Below are positions 1 to 9,907 of a stretch of DNA of 64,000 nucleotides, in pieces. The stretch is from Flavobacterium jumunjinense (lineage in GTDB: Bacteria; Bacteroidota; Bacteroidia; Flavobacteriales; Flavobacteriaceae): contig NZ_CP091285.1 of NCBI RefSeq assembly GCF_021650975.2, positions 248,001 to 312,000 on the forward strand, given 5' to 3'. The notes below the pieces were generated by a model. That model had not been told where the DNA came from, searched no databases, and saw only the letters and a program-made list of their open reading frames with translations. The translations under genes and the position numbers were made by a program. Numbering within the stretch: the stretch's first letter is position 1; the number at the start of each line of letters is the position of its first letter.

Positions 1-148
<148 letters not shown>

Positions 149-236
149 TTAAGTTATTATTCGTCTATATAGACAAAAATAAAATTTATAAAATTGTATT
201 GTATATAAATCTGAAAAACTTATAAACGATAACGTT

Positions 237-1346
237 TTAGTTAGTAGCAGATTCTATATTCGCTATAAATTGATCAAATAAATAAGTTGAATCGTGTGGA
301 CCAGGACTTGCTTCAGGGTGATATTGTACAGAGAAACAGTTCTTGTTTTTCATTTTCATACCTGCTACTGTCCCATCATTTAAATGAACATGTGTTAATT
401 CAAAATCAGGGTTCTTTTCAAGTTCTTCCTTAACTATTGCGAAACCGTGATTTTGAGAAGTAATTTCTCCTTTACCTGTTAATAAATTTTTCACAGGGTG
501 ATTAATACCCCTATGCCCATTAAACATTTTATAAGTAGAAATTCCATTTGCTAAACCAATAACTTGATGACCTAAGCAAATTCCAAAAAGAGGCTTATTA
601 ACTTTTAAAATATCTCTTGCTACTTGTTGAGCAGACACTAATGGTTCAGGATCACCAGGACCATTAGATAAAAAGTAACCATCTGGACTAAAGTTAGATA
701 AATCCTCAAATGATGCATTATAAGGAAAAACTTTAATGTAGCAGTCTCTTTTCGCTAAGTTTCTAAGGATATTTGTTTTAATTCCTAGGTCGAGTGCAGA
801 AATTTTATACTTTGCATTTTCACTGCCATAAAAATAAGGCTTTTTAGTAGAAACTTTAGAGGCCAATTCCAAACCATGCATATCTGGCACTTCTACAAAC
901 ATTTTCTTTAATTCATCAATAGATGTTCCATCTGTGGAAATAATAGCATTCATAGCTCCATTATCTCTTATATAACTCACCAAAGCCCTAGTGTCTACAT
1001 CTGATATAACGATCAAATTTTGTTTTTTCAAATAATCAAAAAGACTCTCAGATGCATTATCTCTAGAAAAATTAAAACTAAAATTTTTACAAACTAAACC
1101 AGAAATCTTAACATTATCAGATTCAACTTCTTCTGAATTGACTCCATAATTTCCAATATGAGCATTGGTGGTAACCATTATTTGTCCAAAATAAGAAGGA
1201 TCAGTAAAAATTTCTTGATAACCTGTAGTACCTGTATTAAATGCAACCTCTCCAAAAGTTGTTCCTTCAATACCAATTGATTTACCGTAGAATACGGTTC
1301 CATCTTTTAATAACAATACTGCTTGAGTACGATTAATATATTTCAT
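237..1346 (-). CDS. carA: Carbamoyl-phosphate synthase small (glutaminase) subunit
   Basis: CarA hydrolyses glutamine and passes ammonia to CarB to make carbamoyl phosphate for pyrimidine and arginine synthesis. The N-terminal CPSase small domain is seen (LLLKDGTVFYGKSIG, then FNTGTTGYQEIFTDPSY). It is followed by a class I glutamine amidotransferase domain with SNGPGDPEP, the nucleophile motif GICLGHQ and the His/Glu motif QYHPEASPGPHD. I place the start at the ATG at 1346, not at an in-frame TTG 24 bases upstream, because a -7 promoter element (1368-1375) overlaps that TTG and the transcript would begin near 1361. The length of about 369 residues is normal. It follows rplQ and a terminator, so it is probably transcribed separately. 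The partner carB is not in this window. Confidence 0.97.
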   Translation of the reverse strand: MKYINRTQAVLLLKDGTVFYGKSIGIEGTTFGEVAFNTGTTGYQEIFTDPSYFGQIMVTTNAHIGNYGVNSEEVESDNVKISGLVCKNFSFNFSRDNASESLFDYLKKQNLIVISDVDTRALVSYIRDNGAMNAIISTDGTSIDELKKMFVEVPDMHGLELASKVSTKKPYFYGSENAKYKISALDLGIKTNILRNLAKRDCYIKVFPYNASFEDLSNFSPDGYFLSNGPGDPEPLVSAQQVARDILKVNKPLFGICLGHQVIGLANGISTYKMFNGHRGINHPVKNLLTGKGEITSQNHGFAIVKEELEKNPDFELTHVHLNDGTVAGMKMKNKNCFSVQYHPEASPGPHDSTYLFDQFIANIESATN

Positions 1347-1367
1347 TACGTTGTGTTGTTGATTGTG

Positions 1368-1375
1368 CAAATTTA
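1368..1375 (-). promoter_or_regulatory. Candidate -7 element of carA promoter
   Basis: On the minus strand this reads TAAATTTG, matching the Bacteroidota -7 consensus TAnnTTTG. The predicted transcription start is about 15 bases before the carA ATG at 1346. I see no clear -33 TTTG at the usual spacing, so the match rests on one box. Confidence 0.5.
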
Positions 1376-1402
1376 AAATAAAAAATTGAAAAAAAAGAAT
1401 AT

Positions 1403-1438
1403 AAAAAAAAGGATAAACAAATGTCTATCCTTTTTTTA
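1403..1438 (-). terminator. Terminator after rplQ
   Basis: The arms AAAAAAAGGATA and TATCCTTTTTTT form a perfect 12-bp stem with a loop of about 10 bases. It starts 22 bases after the rplQ stop and has T-tracts on both strands. It probably ends the long ribosomal-protein transcript before carA. Confidence 0.85.
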
Positions 1439-1459
1439 TATACAATCATAAATTCATGA

Positions 1460-1945
1460 TTATTCGGTTGCTTCGGTATTTTCAGAAGATTCAGCAACTG
1501 GAGCTTCTGTTGAAGTAGCCTCAGATTTTTTTGCTCTACCGCGACGAGTAGTCTTTTTAGCTTCTTTTTTACCTGCAGTATACAAGTCATTATAATCTAC
1601 TAACTCGATCATTGCCATATCAGCATTATCTCCTAAACGATTACCTAACTTGATGATACGTGTGTATCCTCCTGGTCTATCTCCTACTTTCACAGCAACA
1701 TCTCTGAATAATTCAGTAACCGCATACTTGCTTCTTAAATAAGAGAAAACAATACGTCTGTTATGAGTAGTATCTTCTTTTGATTTTGTAACTAACGGCT
1801 CAACAAATTGTTTTAAAGCTTTAGCTTTAGCAACAGTAGTGTTAATACGTTTGTGCTCTATTAACGAACAAGCCATATTAGCTAACATAGCTTTTCTATG
1901 TCCTGTTTGTCTACTTAAGTGATTGAATTTTTTTCCGTGTCTCAT
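1460..1945 (-). CDS. rplQ: 50S ribosomal protein L17
   Basis: L17 (bL17) is a large-subunit protein near the exit tunnel. The N-terminal [20 protein letters not shown] and the [10 protein letters not shown] segment are diagnostic. At 161 residues it is longer than the roughly 120 of E. coli because of a C-terminal tail, first Lys/Arg-rich ([11 protein letters not shown]) and then acidic (Ser/Thr/Glu). Such tails are common in this phylum. It is the last gene of the alpha-operon part of the cluster, directly after rpoA, and is followed by a terminator. Confidence 0.98.
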   Translation of the reverse strand: MRHGKKFNHLSRQTGHRKAMLANMACSLIEHKRINTTVAKAKALKQFVEPLVTKSKEDTTHNRRIVFSYLRSKYAVTELFRDVAVKVGDRPGGYTRIIKLGNRLGDNADMAMIELVDYNDLYTAGKKEAKKTTRRGRAKKSEATSTEAPVAESSENTEATE

Positions 1946-1982
1946 CTCGCTATCTTAAATTTAATTTGCTGCGCAAATTAGA

Positions 1983-2975
1983 TTATTCTTTATCTAGTTT
2001 ATACTTACTCAAATCCATTCCGAAATTCAAACCTTTAGCAGCAACTAATTCATCTAGTTCTGTTAATGATTTTTTTCCAAAGTTACGGAACTTCATTAAG
2101 TCATTTTTATTGAAAGAAACTAAGTCTCCTAATGTATCCACTTCAGCCGCTTTTAAACAATTTAATGCTCTAACAGATAAATCCATATCCACAAGTTTAG
2201 TTTTTAACAACTGTCTCATGTGTAATGATTCTTCATCGTAAGATTCTGTTTGAGCAATTTCATCAGCCTCAAGTGTAATTCTCTCATCTGAAAATAACAT
2301 AAAGTGGTGAATCAACGTTTTAGCTGCTTCAGTTAATGCATCTTTTGGATGAATAGAACCATCTGTAATGATTTCAAAAACTAATTTTTCATAATCAGTT
2401 TTTTGTTCAACACGGAAGTTTTCTATTGCATACTTAACATTTTTTACAGGTGTATAAATAGAATCTGTAAATATAGTACCAATAGGTGCGTTTGCTTTTT
2501 TGTTTTCTTCAGCAGGAACATATCCTCTACCTTTTTCGATAGAAAGCTCCATATTGATAGTTGTTTTGCTCTCTAAGTTACAAATTACCAAGTCTGGGTT
2601 TAACACCTGAAAACCTGAGATGAATTTTTGGAAATCACCTGCTGTAATTTGATCTTTACCAGAAAGAGATATTGAAACAGATTCATTATCTACATCTTCA
2701 ATTTGTCTTTTAAAACGGACTTGTTTTAGATTTAAGATAATTTCTGTAACATCTTCTACTACTCCAGAAATAGTTGAGAACTCATGTTCCACACCTTCAA
2801 TTCTTACAGATGTAATAGCGTATCCTTCTAGAGAAGAAAGTAAAACTCTTCTTAATGCATTACCAACTGTCAATCCGTAACCAGGTTCCAAAGGTCTAAA
2901 TTCGAATTTACCTTCAAAATCGGTTGAATCGATCATGATAACTTTATCGGGCTTTTGAAAATTAAATAATGCCAT
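1983..2975 (-). CDS. rpoA: RNA polymerase alpha subunit
   Basis: Alpha dimerises to seed RNA polymerase assembly, and its C-terminal domain contacts activators and upstream DNA. The N-terminal domain (about residues 1-235) shows [24 protein letters not shown]. The C-terminal domain (about 250-320) has the helix-hairpin-helix pattern [17 protein letters not shown] and [14 protein letters not shown]. The length of 330 residues is normal. It sits between rpsD and rplQ, the standard alpha-operon order. Confidence 0.99.
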   Translation of the reverse strand: MALFNFQKPDKVIMIDSTDFEGKFEFRPLEPGYGLTVGNALRRVLLSSLEGYAITSVRIEGVEHEFSTISGVVEDVTEIILNLKQVRFKRQIEDVDNESVSISLSGKDQITAGDFQKFISGFQVLNPDLVICNLESKTTINMELSIEKGRGYVPAEENKKANAPIGTIFTDSIYTPVKNVKYAIENFRVEQKTDYEKLVFEIITDGSIHPKDALTEAAKTLIHHFMLFSDERITLEADEIAQTESYDEESLHMRQLLKTKLVDMDLSVRALNCLKAAEVDTLGDLVSFNKNDLMKFRNFGKKSLTELDELVAAKGLNFGMDLSKYKLDKE

Positions 2976-2995
2976 ATTTCGACTAAAGTCAATTA

Positions 2996-3601
2996 TTATT
3001 TGTTATACAACTCAACGATTAGTTGCTCTTTAATATTTTCTGGTATTTGAAGTCTTTGAGGAACAGAAACAAAAGTACCTTCTTTAGTTTCAGTATTCCA
3101 TGTAATCCACTCATAAACCTGAGATGAATTAGATAAAGATCTTTCAATAGCTTCAAGAGATTTAGATTTTTCACGAACCGCTACTTTATCTCCAGCTTTC
3201 AAATGATAAGAAGGTACATTTACCAACTCACCATTAACTGTTACATGCCTATGAGATACAATCTGACGAGCAGCTCTACGAGAAGGAGCGATACCCATTC
3301 TATAAACTACGTTATCTAAACGAGCCTCACATAATTGAAGTAAAATTTCACCAGTTACACCAGAAGCAGAAGAAGCTTTTTCAAATAAATTTCTGAATTG
3401 ACGTTCTAAAATACCATAAGTATATTTAGCTTTTTGCTTTTCCATTAACTGGACAGCATATTCAGATTTTTTACCTCTTTTTTTTGCTAAACCGTGTTGC
3501 CCAGGTGGGTAATTTCTTTTTTCGAAAGATTTATCATCTCCGAATATCGCTTCGCCAAATTTACGAGCAATTTTAGTTTTTGGACCAGTATATCTTGCCA
3601 T
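2996..3601 (-). CDS. rpsD: 30S ribosomal protein S4
   Basis: S4 (uS4) is a primary 16S rRNA binder that starts 30S assembly and often represses its own mRNA. Seen are [20 protein letters not shown] at the start, PPGQHG, and the S4 RNA-binding fold around [10 protein letters not shown] with [13 protein letters not shown]. It has no zinc-cysteine N-terminus, so it is the C-minus form; 201 residues is usual. The 88-base gap before it is the largest within the alpha part of the cluster and contains a stem-loop, listed separately. Confidence 0.99.
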   Translation of the reverse strand: MARYTGPKTKIARKFGEAIFGDDKSFEKRNYPPGQHGLAKKRGKKSEYAVQLMEKQKAKYTYGILERQFRNLFEKASSASGVTGEILLQLCEARLDNVVYRMGIAPSRRAARQIVSHRHVTVNGELVNVPSYHLKAGDKVAVREKSKSLEAIERSLSNSSQVYEWITWNTETKEGTFVSVPQRLQIPENIKEQLIVELYNK

Positions 3602-3615
3602 TTTAAAATTAATAT

Positions 3616-3672
3616 AAGGTAGTGATTATGAATTCAGGTCATTATATCCTTCGATAATCGTTATTCTACCTT
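3616..3672 (-). promoter_or_regulatory. Stem-loop in the rpsK-rpsD gap, possible S4 leader
   Basis: AAGGTAG (3616-3622) pairs perfectly with CTACCTT (3666-3672). Inside it, GATTAT (3624-3629) pairs with ATAATC (3654-3659), leaving a six-base internal bulge on one side. The stop of rpsK and the start of rpsD flank it. S4 is a known translational repressor in other bacteria, so an autoregulatory site is reasonable, but this is inferred from position and pairing only. Confidence 0.4.
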
Positions 3673-3689
3673 GGTTATACTTAAATAAA

Positions 3690-4073
3690 TTAAACTCTTC
3701 TTCTTTTTGGAGGTCTACATCCATTGTGAGGCATTGGAGTTACATCGATGATCTCAGATACTTCAATTCCACCATTGTGAATTGAACGTATTGCAGATTC
3801 TCTTCCGTTTCCAGGTCCTTTAACGTAAACTTTTACTTTCTTAAGTCCAGCCTCAAGTGCTACTTTTGCACAATCTTCTGCCGCCATTTGAGCTGCATAA
3901 GGAGTGTTCTTTTTAGAACCTCTAAAGCCCATTTTACCAGCTGAAGACCAAGAAATAACTTCACCCTTTTTGTTAGTCAAAGAAATGATGATGTTATTAA
4001 ATGTAGCATTAATATGCGCTTCTCCTGTAGATTCAACGATAACTTTACGTTTTTTTGTTGTTGCCTTAGCCAT
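3690..4073 (-). CDS. rpsK: 30S ribosomal protein S11
   Basis: S11 (uS11) sits on the 30S platform by the E site. Diagnostic segments are [31 protein letters not shown] and the C-terminal [18 protein letters not shown]. The length of 127 residues is normal. It lies between rpsM and rpsD in the usual order, with 12 bases after rpsM. Confidence 0.99.
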   Translation of the reverse strand: MAKATTKKRKVIVESTGEAHINATFNNIIISLTNKKGEVISWSSAGKMGFRGSKKNTPYAAQMAAEDCAKVALEAGLKKVKVYVKGPGNGRESAIRSIHNGGIEVSEIIDVTPMPHNGCRPPKRRRV

Positions 4074-4085
4074 ATTACTTACTTA

Positions 4086-4460
4086 TTATTTAGTTGCTTT
4101 TTTCTTGTTAGCAACAGTTTTTCTTTTACCTTTTCTAGTTCTAGAGTTGTTTTTAGTTCTTTGACCTCTTAATGGAAGTCCAGCTCTATGACGAATACCT
4201 CTTTGACATCCAATATCCATTAAACGTTTGATGTTTAATTGAATTTCTGAACGCAATTCTCCTTCAATTTTGAAAAAAGAAACAGCCTCACGAATTCCGC
4301 TAATTTCATCATCATTCCAATCTTGAACTTTTTTATCTTCACTAACTTGAGCTTTGGCTAAAATATCTTTAGCTCTGCTACTGCCAATACCAAATATGTA
4401 TGTTAAAGCAATAACTCCTCTTTTCTGTTTAGGTATATCTACCCCTGCAATTCTTGCCAT
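4086..4460 (-). CDS. rpsM: 30S ribosomal protein S13
   Basis: S13 (uS13) is in the 30S head and forms intersubunit bridges. The translation starts [19 protein letters not shown] and has the helix-two-turn-helix [14 protein letters not shown] and the basic [24 protein letters not shown] C-terminus. The length of 124 residues is normal. It follows rpmJ after 3 bases. Confidence 0.99.
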   Translation of the reverse strand: MARIAGVDIPKQKRGVIALTYIFGIGSSRAKDILAKAQVSEDKKVQDWNDDEISGIREAVSFFKIEGELRSEIQLNIKRLMDIGCQRGIRHRAGLPLRGQRTKNNSRTRKGKRKTVANKKKATK

Positions 4461-4463
4461 AAT

Positions 4464-4580
4464 TTATCCTTGTCTTTGTTTAAATCTAGGATTCTTTTTG
4501 TTTATAACGTATAATCTTCCTTTTCTACGTACTATAATGCACTCGGCACTTCTCTTTTTTACTGATGCTCTTACTTTCAT
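4464..4580 (-). CDS. rpmJ: 50S ribosomal protein L36
   Basis: This 38-codon gene encodes L36 (bL36): it begins [20 protein letters not shown] and ends [11 protein letters not shown]. The zinc-binding C-x2-C and later Cys/His ligands of the classical form are replaced by other residues, with only one Cys left, so this is the zinc-independent C-minus type. It lies in the expected place between infA and rpsM, 10 bases after infA. Confidence 0.98.
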
Positions 4581-4590
4581 TTTACTAGCT

Positions 4591-4806
4591 TTAGTATCTA
4601 TATGTAATTCTTGCTTTTGTTAAATCGTAAGGGCTCATTTCAAGTTTTACCTTATCTCCAGGCAACAATTTAATGTAATGCATACGCATTTTACCTGAAA
4701 TATGAGCAATTACAACATGTCCATTTTCTAATTCTACACGGAACATCGCATTTGATAATGCTTCAATTATTGTTCCGTCTTGTTCTATTGCTGATTGTTT
4801 TGCCAT
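4591..4806 (-). CDS. infA: Translation initiation factor IF-1
   Basis: IF-1 binds the 30S A site during initiation. The protein is 71 residues, a single S1/OB-fold domain: [20 protein letters not shown], then [20 protein letters not shown] and [21 protein letters not shown]. Its position between secY and rpmJ is standard in this phylum. It follows secY after 5 bases, which suggests translational coupling. Confidence 0.99.
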   Translation of the reverse strand: MAKQSAIEQDGTIIEALSNAMFRVELENGHVVIAHISGKMRMHYIKLLPGDKVKLEMSPYDLTKARITYRY

Positions 4807-4811
4807 AAATA

Positions 4812-6158
4812 TTAAGCTACTGCCTTTCTATTTTTACCAGTTTTCATCAATCCATCATAATGCTTATTCAATAAATAAGAATTTATTTGTTGAATAGTAT
4901 CAATTGCAACTCCTACCATAATTAATAAAGAAGTACCTCCGTAAAAATATCCCCATGCACCTTGTACCTTCAATAAACTAACAACTACTGCTGGAAAAAC
5001 AGCAAGTAATGCTAAGAATAAAGAACCTGGAAAAGTTATCAATGACATTATTTTATCAAGGTAATCTCCTGTTTCAACACCTGGTCTAATTCCAGGTATA
5101 AAACCACCACTTCTTTTTAAATCATCAGCCATCTTATTAGTTGGAACTGTGATTGCGGTGTAAAAATACGTAAAAATTATAATTAACAAAGCAAATACGA
5201 TATTATATACTAATCCGAACGGATCATTAAACTTCCCAGCTAATGATTGTGCAAAATCAGATTCTTTTGCAAGACCTGAAACTGCAGCAGGAATAAACAT
5301 AATAGCTTGAGCAAATATAATAGGCATAACTCCTGAAGCATTAAGTTTCAATGGAATAAATTGTCTAGATCCCATCATATCTTCTTCGAAATCACCAGAA
5401 ACGGTTCTTCTTGCATATTGAACTGGAATTTTTCTAACTGCCATTACTAAGAGTATACAAGCAATAATAACTATAAACCAAAGCACTACTTCTAATACAA
5501 TCATCATTAAACCACCATTTGCTTGCGTAGTTCTTGAACTGATTTCTTGAATAAAAGATTGAGGCATTCTAGCAATAATTCCTACCATGATTAATAATGA
5601 AATACCATTACCGATACCTTTATCAGTAATTTTTTCACCTAACCACATTGCAAAAATTGTTCCTGTCACTAAAATTAAAACAGAAGAAAACAAGAAAGAT
5701 ACAGAACTAACACCTAATAAAAATGCTTCAGGTGGAAGTGTAGCATGTAGATTATAAATATAACCTGGTCCTTGCACTAATGTAATTAAAATAGTTAACC
5801 ATCTAGTAATTTGATTGATCTTCTTTCTACCACTCTCTCCATCTTTTTGTAGTTTTTGTAAATAAGGAACCGCAATTCCCATTAACTGTACTACAATCGA
5901 AGCAGAAATATATGGCATAATACCCAATGCAAATACAGAAGCTTGCGAAAACGCACCTCCTGTAAAAACATTTATCAACCAACCAATACCTTCATCTGTT
6001 TGGTTAGTCAAGTTACCTAATTGAGCAGCATCAATACCAGGAAGTGTTACTTGTGCACCGAAACGGTACACTAGCAACAAACCTAAAGTTAAGAATATTC
6101 TATTCTTTAACTCTTCTATTTTCCAAACATTGATAAATGAATCTATAAATTTCTTCAT
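4812..6158 (-). CDS. secY: Protein translocase subunit SecY
   Basis: SecY is the channel subunit of the SecYEG translocon in the inner membrane. The 448-residue protein has about ten hydrophobic segments. Recognisable parts include [13 protein letters not shown] near the N-terminus, the plug and TM2 region [14 protein letters not shown], the cytosolic loop [18 protein letters not shown], and [12 protein letters not shown] before the last helices. It lies between rplO and infA, as in most spc operons. Confidence 0.99.
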   Translation of the reverse strand: MKKFIDSFINVWKIEELKNRIFLTLGLLLVYRFGAQVTLPGIDAAQLGNLTNQTDEGIGWLINVFTGGAFSQASVFALGIMPYISASIVVQLMGIAVPYLQKLQKDGESGRKKINQITRWLTILITLVQGPGYIYNLHATLPPEAFLLGVSSVSFLFSSVLILVTGTIFAMWLGEKITDKGIGNGISLLIMVGIIARMPQSFIQEISSRTTQANGGLMMIVLEVVLWFIVIIACILLVMAVRKIPVQYARRTVSGDFEEDMMGSRQFIPLKLNASGVMPIIFAQAIMFIPAAVSGLAKESDFAQSLAGKFNDPFGLVYNIVFALLIIIFTYFYTAITVPTNKMADDLKRSGGFIPGIRPGVETGDYLDKIMSLITFPGSLFLALLAVFPAVVVSLLKVQGAWGYFYGGTSLLIMVGVAIDTIQQINSYLLNKHYDGLMKTGKNRKAVA

Positions 6159-6172
6159 TGTACTAAAAAGGT

Positions 6173-6625
6173 TTATAAAGTTACTACTTCTCCACCAGCA
6201 GCTTCAATAGCAGCTTTTGCAGTAGCAGTAAATTTGTGAGCACTTACTTTTAGTTTAGCCTTTAGCTCACCTCTTCCTAAAATCTTTACTAAGCTATTTT
6301 TTGTAGCTAAACGATTATCTAATATCACTGATAAATCTAATGTATCAGTAATTAAACCATTATCTACTAACGATTGAATAGTATCTAGGTTAACACCTTG
6401 ATATTCTACTCTATTAATATTTTTAAAACCAAACTTAGGAACACGTCTTTGAAGAGGCATTTGCCCTCCTTCAAAACCAATTTTCTTAGAATAACCAGAA
6501 CGAGATTTTGCTCCTTTGTGACCTCTAGCGGCAGTACCACCTTTACCAGAACCTTCTCCTCTACCTAATCTTTTATTTTGGTTGTGAACCGAACCTTCAG
6601 CTGGTTGTAAGTTACTTAAATTCAT
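6173..6625 (-). CDS. rplO: 50S ribosomal protein L15
   Basis: L15 (uL15) is a late-assembly large-subunit protein. It has the glycine/arginine-rich N-terminus (RLGRGEGSGKGGTAARGHKG) and the globular C-terminus ending AAIEAAGGEVVTL. The length of 150 residues is normal. It is the last ribosomal gene of the spc part before secY. Confidence 0.99.
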   Translation of the reverse strand: MNLSNLQPAEGSVHNQNKRLGRGEGSGKGGTAARGHKGAKSRSGYSKKIGFEGGQMPLQRRVPKFGFKNINRVEYQGVNLDTIQSLVDNGLITDTLDLSVILDNRLATKNSLVKILGRGELKAKLKVSAHKFTATAKAAIEAAGGEVVTL

Positions 6626-6636
6626 AACGAATATTA

Positions 6637-6819
6637 TTATTTAGCTTCTTCAACAGAAACTAAGTGTTTAACTTTATTTACCATTCCAAGGATAGCAGGA
6701 CTTGCGTCATGCTCAACAACTTGCCCTAATTTGCGAAGACCTAAAGATTCTAAAGTTCTTTTTTGCGTCTCAGGACAATTGATTTTACTTCTAACTTGTT
6801 TTACTAAAATTTTTGTCAT
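6637..6819 (-). CDS. rpmD: 50S ribosomal protein L30
   Basis: L30 (uL30) is a 60-residue protein with the typical KILVKQVRSKINCPETQKRT start and the LGLRKLGQVVEHDASPAILG core. It lies between rpsE and rplO as expected. This gene is absent in some bacterial lineages but is retained here. Confidence 0.98.
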   Translation of the reverse strand: MTKILVKQVRSKINCPETQKRTLESLGLRKLGQVVEHDASPAILGMVNKVKHLVSVEEAK

Positions 6820-6833
6820 TTTTCCTTGGATTT

Positions 6834-7358
6834 TTAACTTTTAAATACTTTCTCTAAAGAAATTCCTCTTTGCTTAGCAATAGTAACGGCACTTCTCATT
6901 TGTAACAAAGCATCAAAAGTAGCTTTAACAACGTTATGAGGATTTGACGAACCTTGAGATTTTGATAATACATCATGTACACCAACTGACTCCAATACCG
7001 CACGCACAGCACCACCAGCAATTACTCCGGTACCATGAGAAGCAGGCATTAAAAATACTCTAGCTCCACCAAATTTTCCTTTTTGTTCGTGAGGCACAGT
7101 AGCACTATTCAAAGGAATTCTAACTAAATTTTTCTTCGCATCTTCTACTGCTTTAGCAATAGCCTCAGAAACATCTTTAGATTTCCCTAATCCATGTCCT
7201 ACAACACCGTTTTCATCTCCAACTACTACGATTGCAGAGAAACCAAATGCTCTACCTCCTTTAGTAACTTTCGTAACACGATTTACACTAACCAAACGAT
7301 CTTTTAATTCAAGACCACTTGGTTTTACTAGCTCTACATTTTTATATTTTTGATACAT
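6834..7358 (-). CDS. rpsE: 30S ribosomal protein S5
   Basis: S5 (uS5) helps decoding accuracy and mRNA unwinding at the entry channel. The N-terminal double-stranded-RNA-like domain shows [20 protein letters not shown] and [14 protein letters not shown]. The C-terminal domain has [20 protein letters not shown] and ends with [16 protein letters not shown]. The length of 174 residues is normal. Confidence 0.99.
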   Translation of the reverse strand: MYQKYKNVELVKPSGLELKDRLVSVNRVTKVTKGGRAFGFSAIVVVGDENGVVGHGLGKSKDVSEAIAKAVEDAKKNLVRIPLNSATVPHEQKGKFGGARVFLMPASHGTGVIAGGAVRAVLESVGVHDVLSKSQGSSNPHNVVKATFDALLQMRSAVTIAKQRGISLEKVFKS

Positions 7359-7364
7359 AATTTC

Positions 7365-7715
7365 TTAGAATTTAAGTCCAGCTTCTCTTGCTCCTTCAGC
7401 TAATGATTTTACACGACCGTGATATAAATATCCACCTCTATCAAAGGTAATATTTGACACACCAGCTTTAAGAGCTCTTTCAGCTACTAATTTCCCAACT
7501 GCATTTGCAGTTTCAACATTTGTACCTTTTGTAACTTCTTTTTCACGAGAAGATGCAGTAACTAATGTTACACCGTTTACATCATCTATGATTTGAGCAT
7601 AGATTTCCTTATTAGATCTAAATACAGAAAGCCTTGGTTGTGCAGGTGTACCGCTAACAACTTTTCTAATTCTGAATTTTATTCTTTGTCTTCTTTCACT
7701 TCTTGTTAATGACAT
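7365..7715 (-). CDS. rplR: 50S ribosomal protein L18
   Basis: L18 (uL18) binds 5S rRNA. It shows [38 protein letters not shown] and the C-terminal [20 protein letters not shown]. The length of 116 residues is normal, and it sits between rplF and rpsE. Confidence 0.99.
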   Translation of the reverse strand: MSLTRSERRQRIKFRIRKVVSGTPAQPRLSVFRSNKEIYAQIIDDVNGVTLVTASSREKEVTKGTNVETANAVGKLVAERALKAGVSNITFDRGGYLYHGRVKSLAEGAREAGLKF

Positions 7716-7726
7716 AGTCTTAATTT

Positions 7727-8269
7727 TTAAGCTGATTTACCTGCTTTTCTTCTTAATACTTCACCTACAAACTTAATACCTTTTCCTTTATAAGGTTCTG
7801 GCTTACGGAAAGCTCTGATTTTCGCAGATACCTGACCTAATAATTGTTTGTCAAATGATGATAATTTCACTATTGGATTTTTACCTTTTTCAGATATTGT
7901 TTCAACAGTAACCTCTGGAACAATTTCCAGAACGATATTGTGTGAAAAACCTACAGCTAAATCAAGTCTTTGACCTTGATTTGAAGCCCTATATCCTACC
8001 CCTACAAGCTCTAATTGCTTTGTAAAACCTTCTGAAACTCCTATAATCATATTGTTTATAAGAGAACGATAAAGTCCATGTTTCGCTCTGTCATTCTTAT
8101 GATCTGATGAACGCTCAACGATAACTTGGTTATCTTCAACTTTCACTGTTACATCAGAAAATTCCTGAGAAAGCTCGCCTAATTTTCCTTTAACTGTAAT
8201 TACAGCACCTTTAACCTCTACAGTTATACCGGCTGGAATTGCAATTGGATTTTTACCTATTCTTGACAT
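7727..8269 (-). CDS. rplF: 50S ribosomal protein L6
   Basis: L6 (uL6) lies near the factor-binding site. It is built of two similar domains. It starts [20 protein letters not shown] and has ELVGVGYRA in the middle and the signature [26 protein letters not shown] end. The length of 180 residues is normal. Confidence 0.99.
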   Translation of the reverse strand: MSRIGKNPIAIPAGITVEVKGAVITVKGKLGELSQEFSDVTVKVEDNQVIVERSSDHKNDRAKHGLYRSLINNMIIGVSEGFTKQLELVGVGYRASNQGQRLDLAVGFSHNIVLEIVPEVTVETISEKGKNPIVKLSSFDKQLLGQVSAKIRAFRKPEPYKGKGIKFVGEVLRRKAGKSA

Positions 8270-8284
8270 TCTTTCGCTTTATTA

Positions 8285-8683
8285 TTAATATACGTAACAA
8301 ATTACTTCTCCACCAACATTAAGCTGCTTAGCTTGCTTACCTGTCATAACACCTTTAGAAGTTGAAACAATAGCAACACCTAAACCGTTTAAGATTCTTG
8401 GTAATTCAGTAGATCCAGCGTATTTACGTAAACCTGGTTTACTAATTCTTTGGATATCTTTAATTACTGACTCTTTAGTTTCCTTGTCGTACTTTAGAGC
8501 AATTTTGATAGCACCTTGAACACCACTATCATCAAATTTGTAACTTAAAATATATCCTTGATCAAATAAAATCTTTGTGATTTCTTTTTTCAAGTTAGAA
8601 GCAGGAATCTCAACAACTTTGTGATTTGCTCTAACTGCATTTCTAACTCTCGTAAGAAAATCTGCAATAGGATCTGTATACAT
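8285..8683 (-). CDS. rpsH: 30S ribosomal protein S8
   Basis: S8 (uS8) binds 16S rRNA helix 21 and is the repressor of the spc operon in enterobacteria. It has MYTDPIADFLTRVRNAVRAN and the C-terminal GLGVAIVSTSKGVMTGKQAK with GGEVICYVY. The length of 132 residues is normal. A stem-loop sits just upstream in the 71-base gap after rpsN. Confidence 0.99.
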   Translation of the reverse strand: MYTDPIADFLTRVRNAVRANHKVVEIPASNLKKEITKILFDQGYILSYKFDDSGVQGAIKIALKYDKETKESVIKDIQRISKPGLRKYAGSTELPRILNGLGVAIVSTSKGVMTGKQAKQLNVGGEVICYVY

Positions 8684-8701
8684 ATGTATGAATTTGCGGT
8701 T

Positions 8702-8741
8702 TTGGTTTTCGCTAGAACTATTCTAGCGAACCTGAAACCAA
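8702..8741 (-). promoter_or_regulatory. Stem-loop between rpsN and rpsH
   Basis: CGCTAGAA (8710-8717) and TTCTAGCG (8721-8728) form a perfect 8-bp stem around a 3-base loop. A flanking outer helix pairs TTGGTTT (8702-8708) with AAACCAA (8735-8741), leaving a bulge of about six bases on one side. It lies in the only sizeable gap within the spc segment, immediately before rpsH. It could be an S8-related control site or an RNase processing point; it lacks a T-tract and is not a terminator. Confidence 0.45.
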
Positions 8742-8754
8742 TTAAAATTATTTA

Positions 8755-9024
8755 TTACCAGCTTGCCTTTTTAACACCTGGAATTAATCCTTGATTAGCC
8801 ATTTCACGGAAAGTAACACGAGAAAGACCAAATTGACGCATGTAACCTCTCGGTCTTCCAGTTAATTTACAACGATTGTGTAAACGAACAGGAGATGCAT
8901 TTTTAGGTAATTTCTGTAACGCTTCATAATCTCCAGCCTCTTTCAAAGCTTTTCTTTTTTCAGCATATTTAGTCACTAACGCTTCTCTTTTTGCCTCACG
9001 GGCTTTCATCGATTCTTTAGCCAT
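8755..9024 (-). CDS. rpsN: 30S ribosomal protein S14
   Basis: S14 (uS14) is in the 30S head. This 89-residue form has [19 protein letters not shown] and ends [11 protein letters not shown]. It lacks the two CxxC zinc pairs of the short form, so it is the long, zinc-independent type, matching the zinc-free L36 in this cluster. Confidence 0.99.
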   Translation of the reverse strand: MAKESMKAREAKREALVTKYAEKRKALKEAGDYEALQKLPKNASPVRLHNRCKLTGRPRGYMRQFGLSRVTFREMANQGLIPGVKKASW

Positions 9025-9027
9025 TTC

Positions 9028-9579
9028 TTAATTCTTTTTAAAAGGTAAACCTAATTCTGTCAATAATGATTTTGCTTCTTTATCTGTATTCGCAGATGTA
9101 ACAAAAGTAATATCAAAACCTGAAATTTTATTAATTTTATCAATATCAATTTCTGGGAAAATGATTTGCTCTAAAACTCCTAAGTTATAATTACCTCTAC
9201 CGTCAAAACCTGTAGACTTAATACCACCGAAATCTCTTACACGTGGCAAAGAAGAAGTAATCAATCTATCTAAGAATTCATACATTCTTTCTCCTCTTAA
9301 AGTTACTTTTGCTCCAATTGGCATTCCTTTTCTTAATTTAAAAGACGCAACATCTTTCTTAGAAATTGTAGAAACTGCTTTTTGACCAGTAATTTTTGTT
9401 ATCTCTTCTACAGCATAATCAACCAATTTCTTGTCTGAGACAGCTGCACCAACACCGCGGCTTACAACAATTTTTTCAAGTTTAGGAACTTGCATAACAT
9501 TCTTGTAACCGAACTCTTCTGTAAGAGCAGAGATCACTCTACTCTTATATTCTTCTTTTAATCTAGGTATAAAAGTCAT
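9028..9579 (-). CDS. rplE: 50S ribosomal protein L5
   Basis: L5 (uL5) binds 5S rRNA and contacts the P-site tRNA. The sequence has [40 protein letters not shown] and [20 protein letters not shown]. The length of 183 residues is normal, and it follows rplX after 2 bases. Confidence 0.99.
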   Translation of the reverse strand: MTFIPRLKEEYKSRVISALTEEFGYKNVMQVPKLEKIVVSRGVGAAVSDKKLVDYAVEEITKITGQKAVSTISKKDVASFKLRKGMPIGAKVTLRGERMYEFLDRLITSSLPRVRDFGGIKSTGFDGRGNYNLGVLEQIIFPEIDIDKINKISGFDITFVTSANTDKEAKSLLTELGLPFKKN

Positions 9580-9581
9580 TA

Positions 9582-9899
9582 CTATAATACTTGATTAGAT
9601 TTTTTTGAAATCCTTACTTTCTTATCTCCTTCAATTTTATAACCTACCTTAGTAATTGAATTCGTTTTCGGATCAATTAAAGATAAATTAGAAATATGCA
9701 TAGGAGCTTCTTTCTTAACGATACCTCCTTGAGGGTTTTTAGCACTTGGTTTTGTATGTTTCGAAACCATGTTTACACCTTCAACTATCGCTTTATTTTT
9801 GTCACGGATAACACGTAAAACTTTTCCCTCAGACCCTTTATGATCTCCAGCAATTACTTTTACTACGTCTCCTGATTTAATTTTTAGCTTTGTCATCAT
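9582..9899 (-). CDS. rplX: 50S ribosomal protein L24
   Basis: L24 (uL24) starts 50S assembly. The N-terminal KOW motif is seen in [20 protein letters not shown], with [20 protein letters not shown] after it. There are two adjacent ATG codons; the second (9896) may be the real start, giving 104 residues. It is 8 bases after rplN. Confidence 0.98.
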   Translation of the reverse strand: MMTKLKIKSGDVVKVIAGDHKGSEGKVLRVIRDKNKAIVEGVNMVSKHTKPSAKNPQGGIVKKEAPMHISNLSLIDPKTNSITKVGYKIEGDKKVRISKKSNQVL

Positions 9900-9907
9900 T
9901 TTTAGAA

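Noticed and set aside
1346..1370. Upstream TTG start for carA
   Set aside because: The -7 promoter element overlaps it, and the family normally starts near the ATG at 1346.
1333..1590. Open frame overlapping the carA/rplQ gap
   Set aside because: It overlaps rplQ and the carA start in another frame, includes the terminator hairpin, and has no family pattern.
8702..8741. Intrinsic terminator inside the spc cluster
   Set aside because: No T-tract follows on the minus strand, and the genes on both sides belong to the same transcript.
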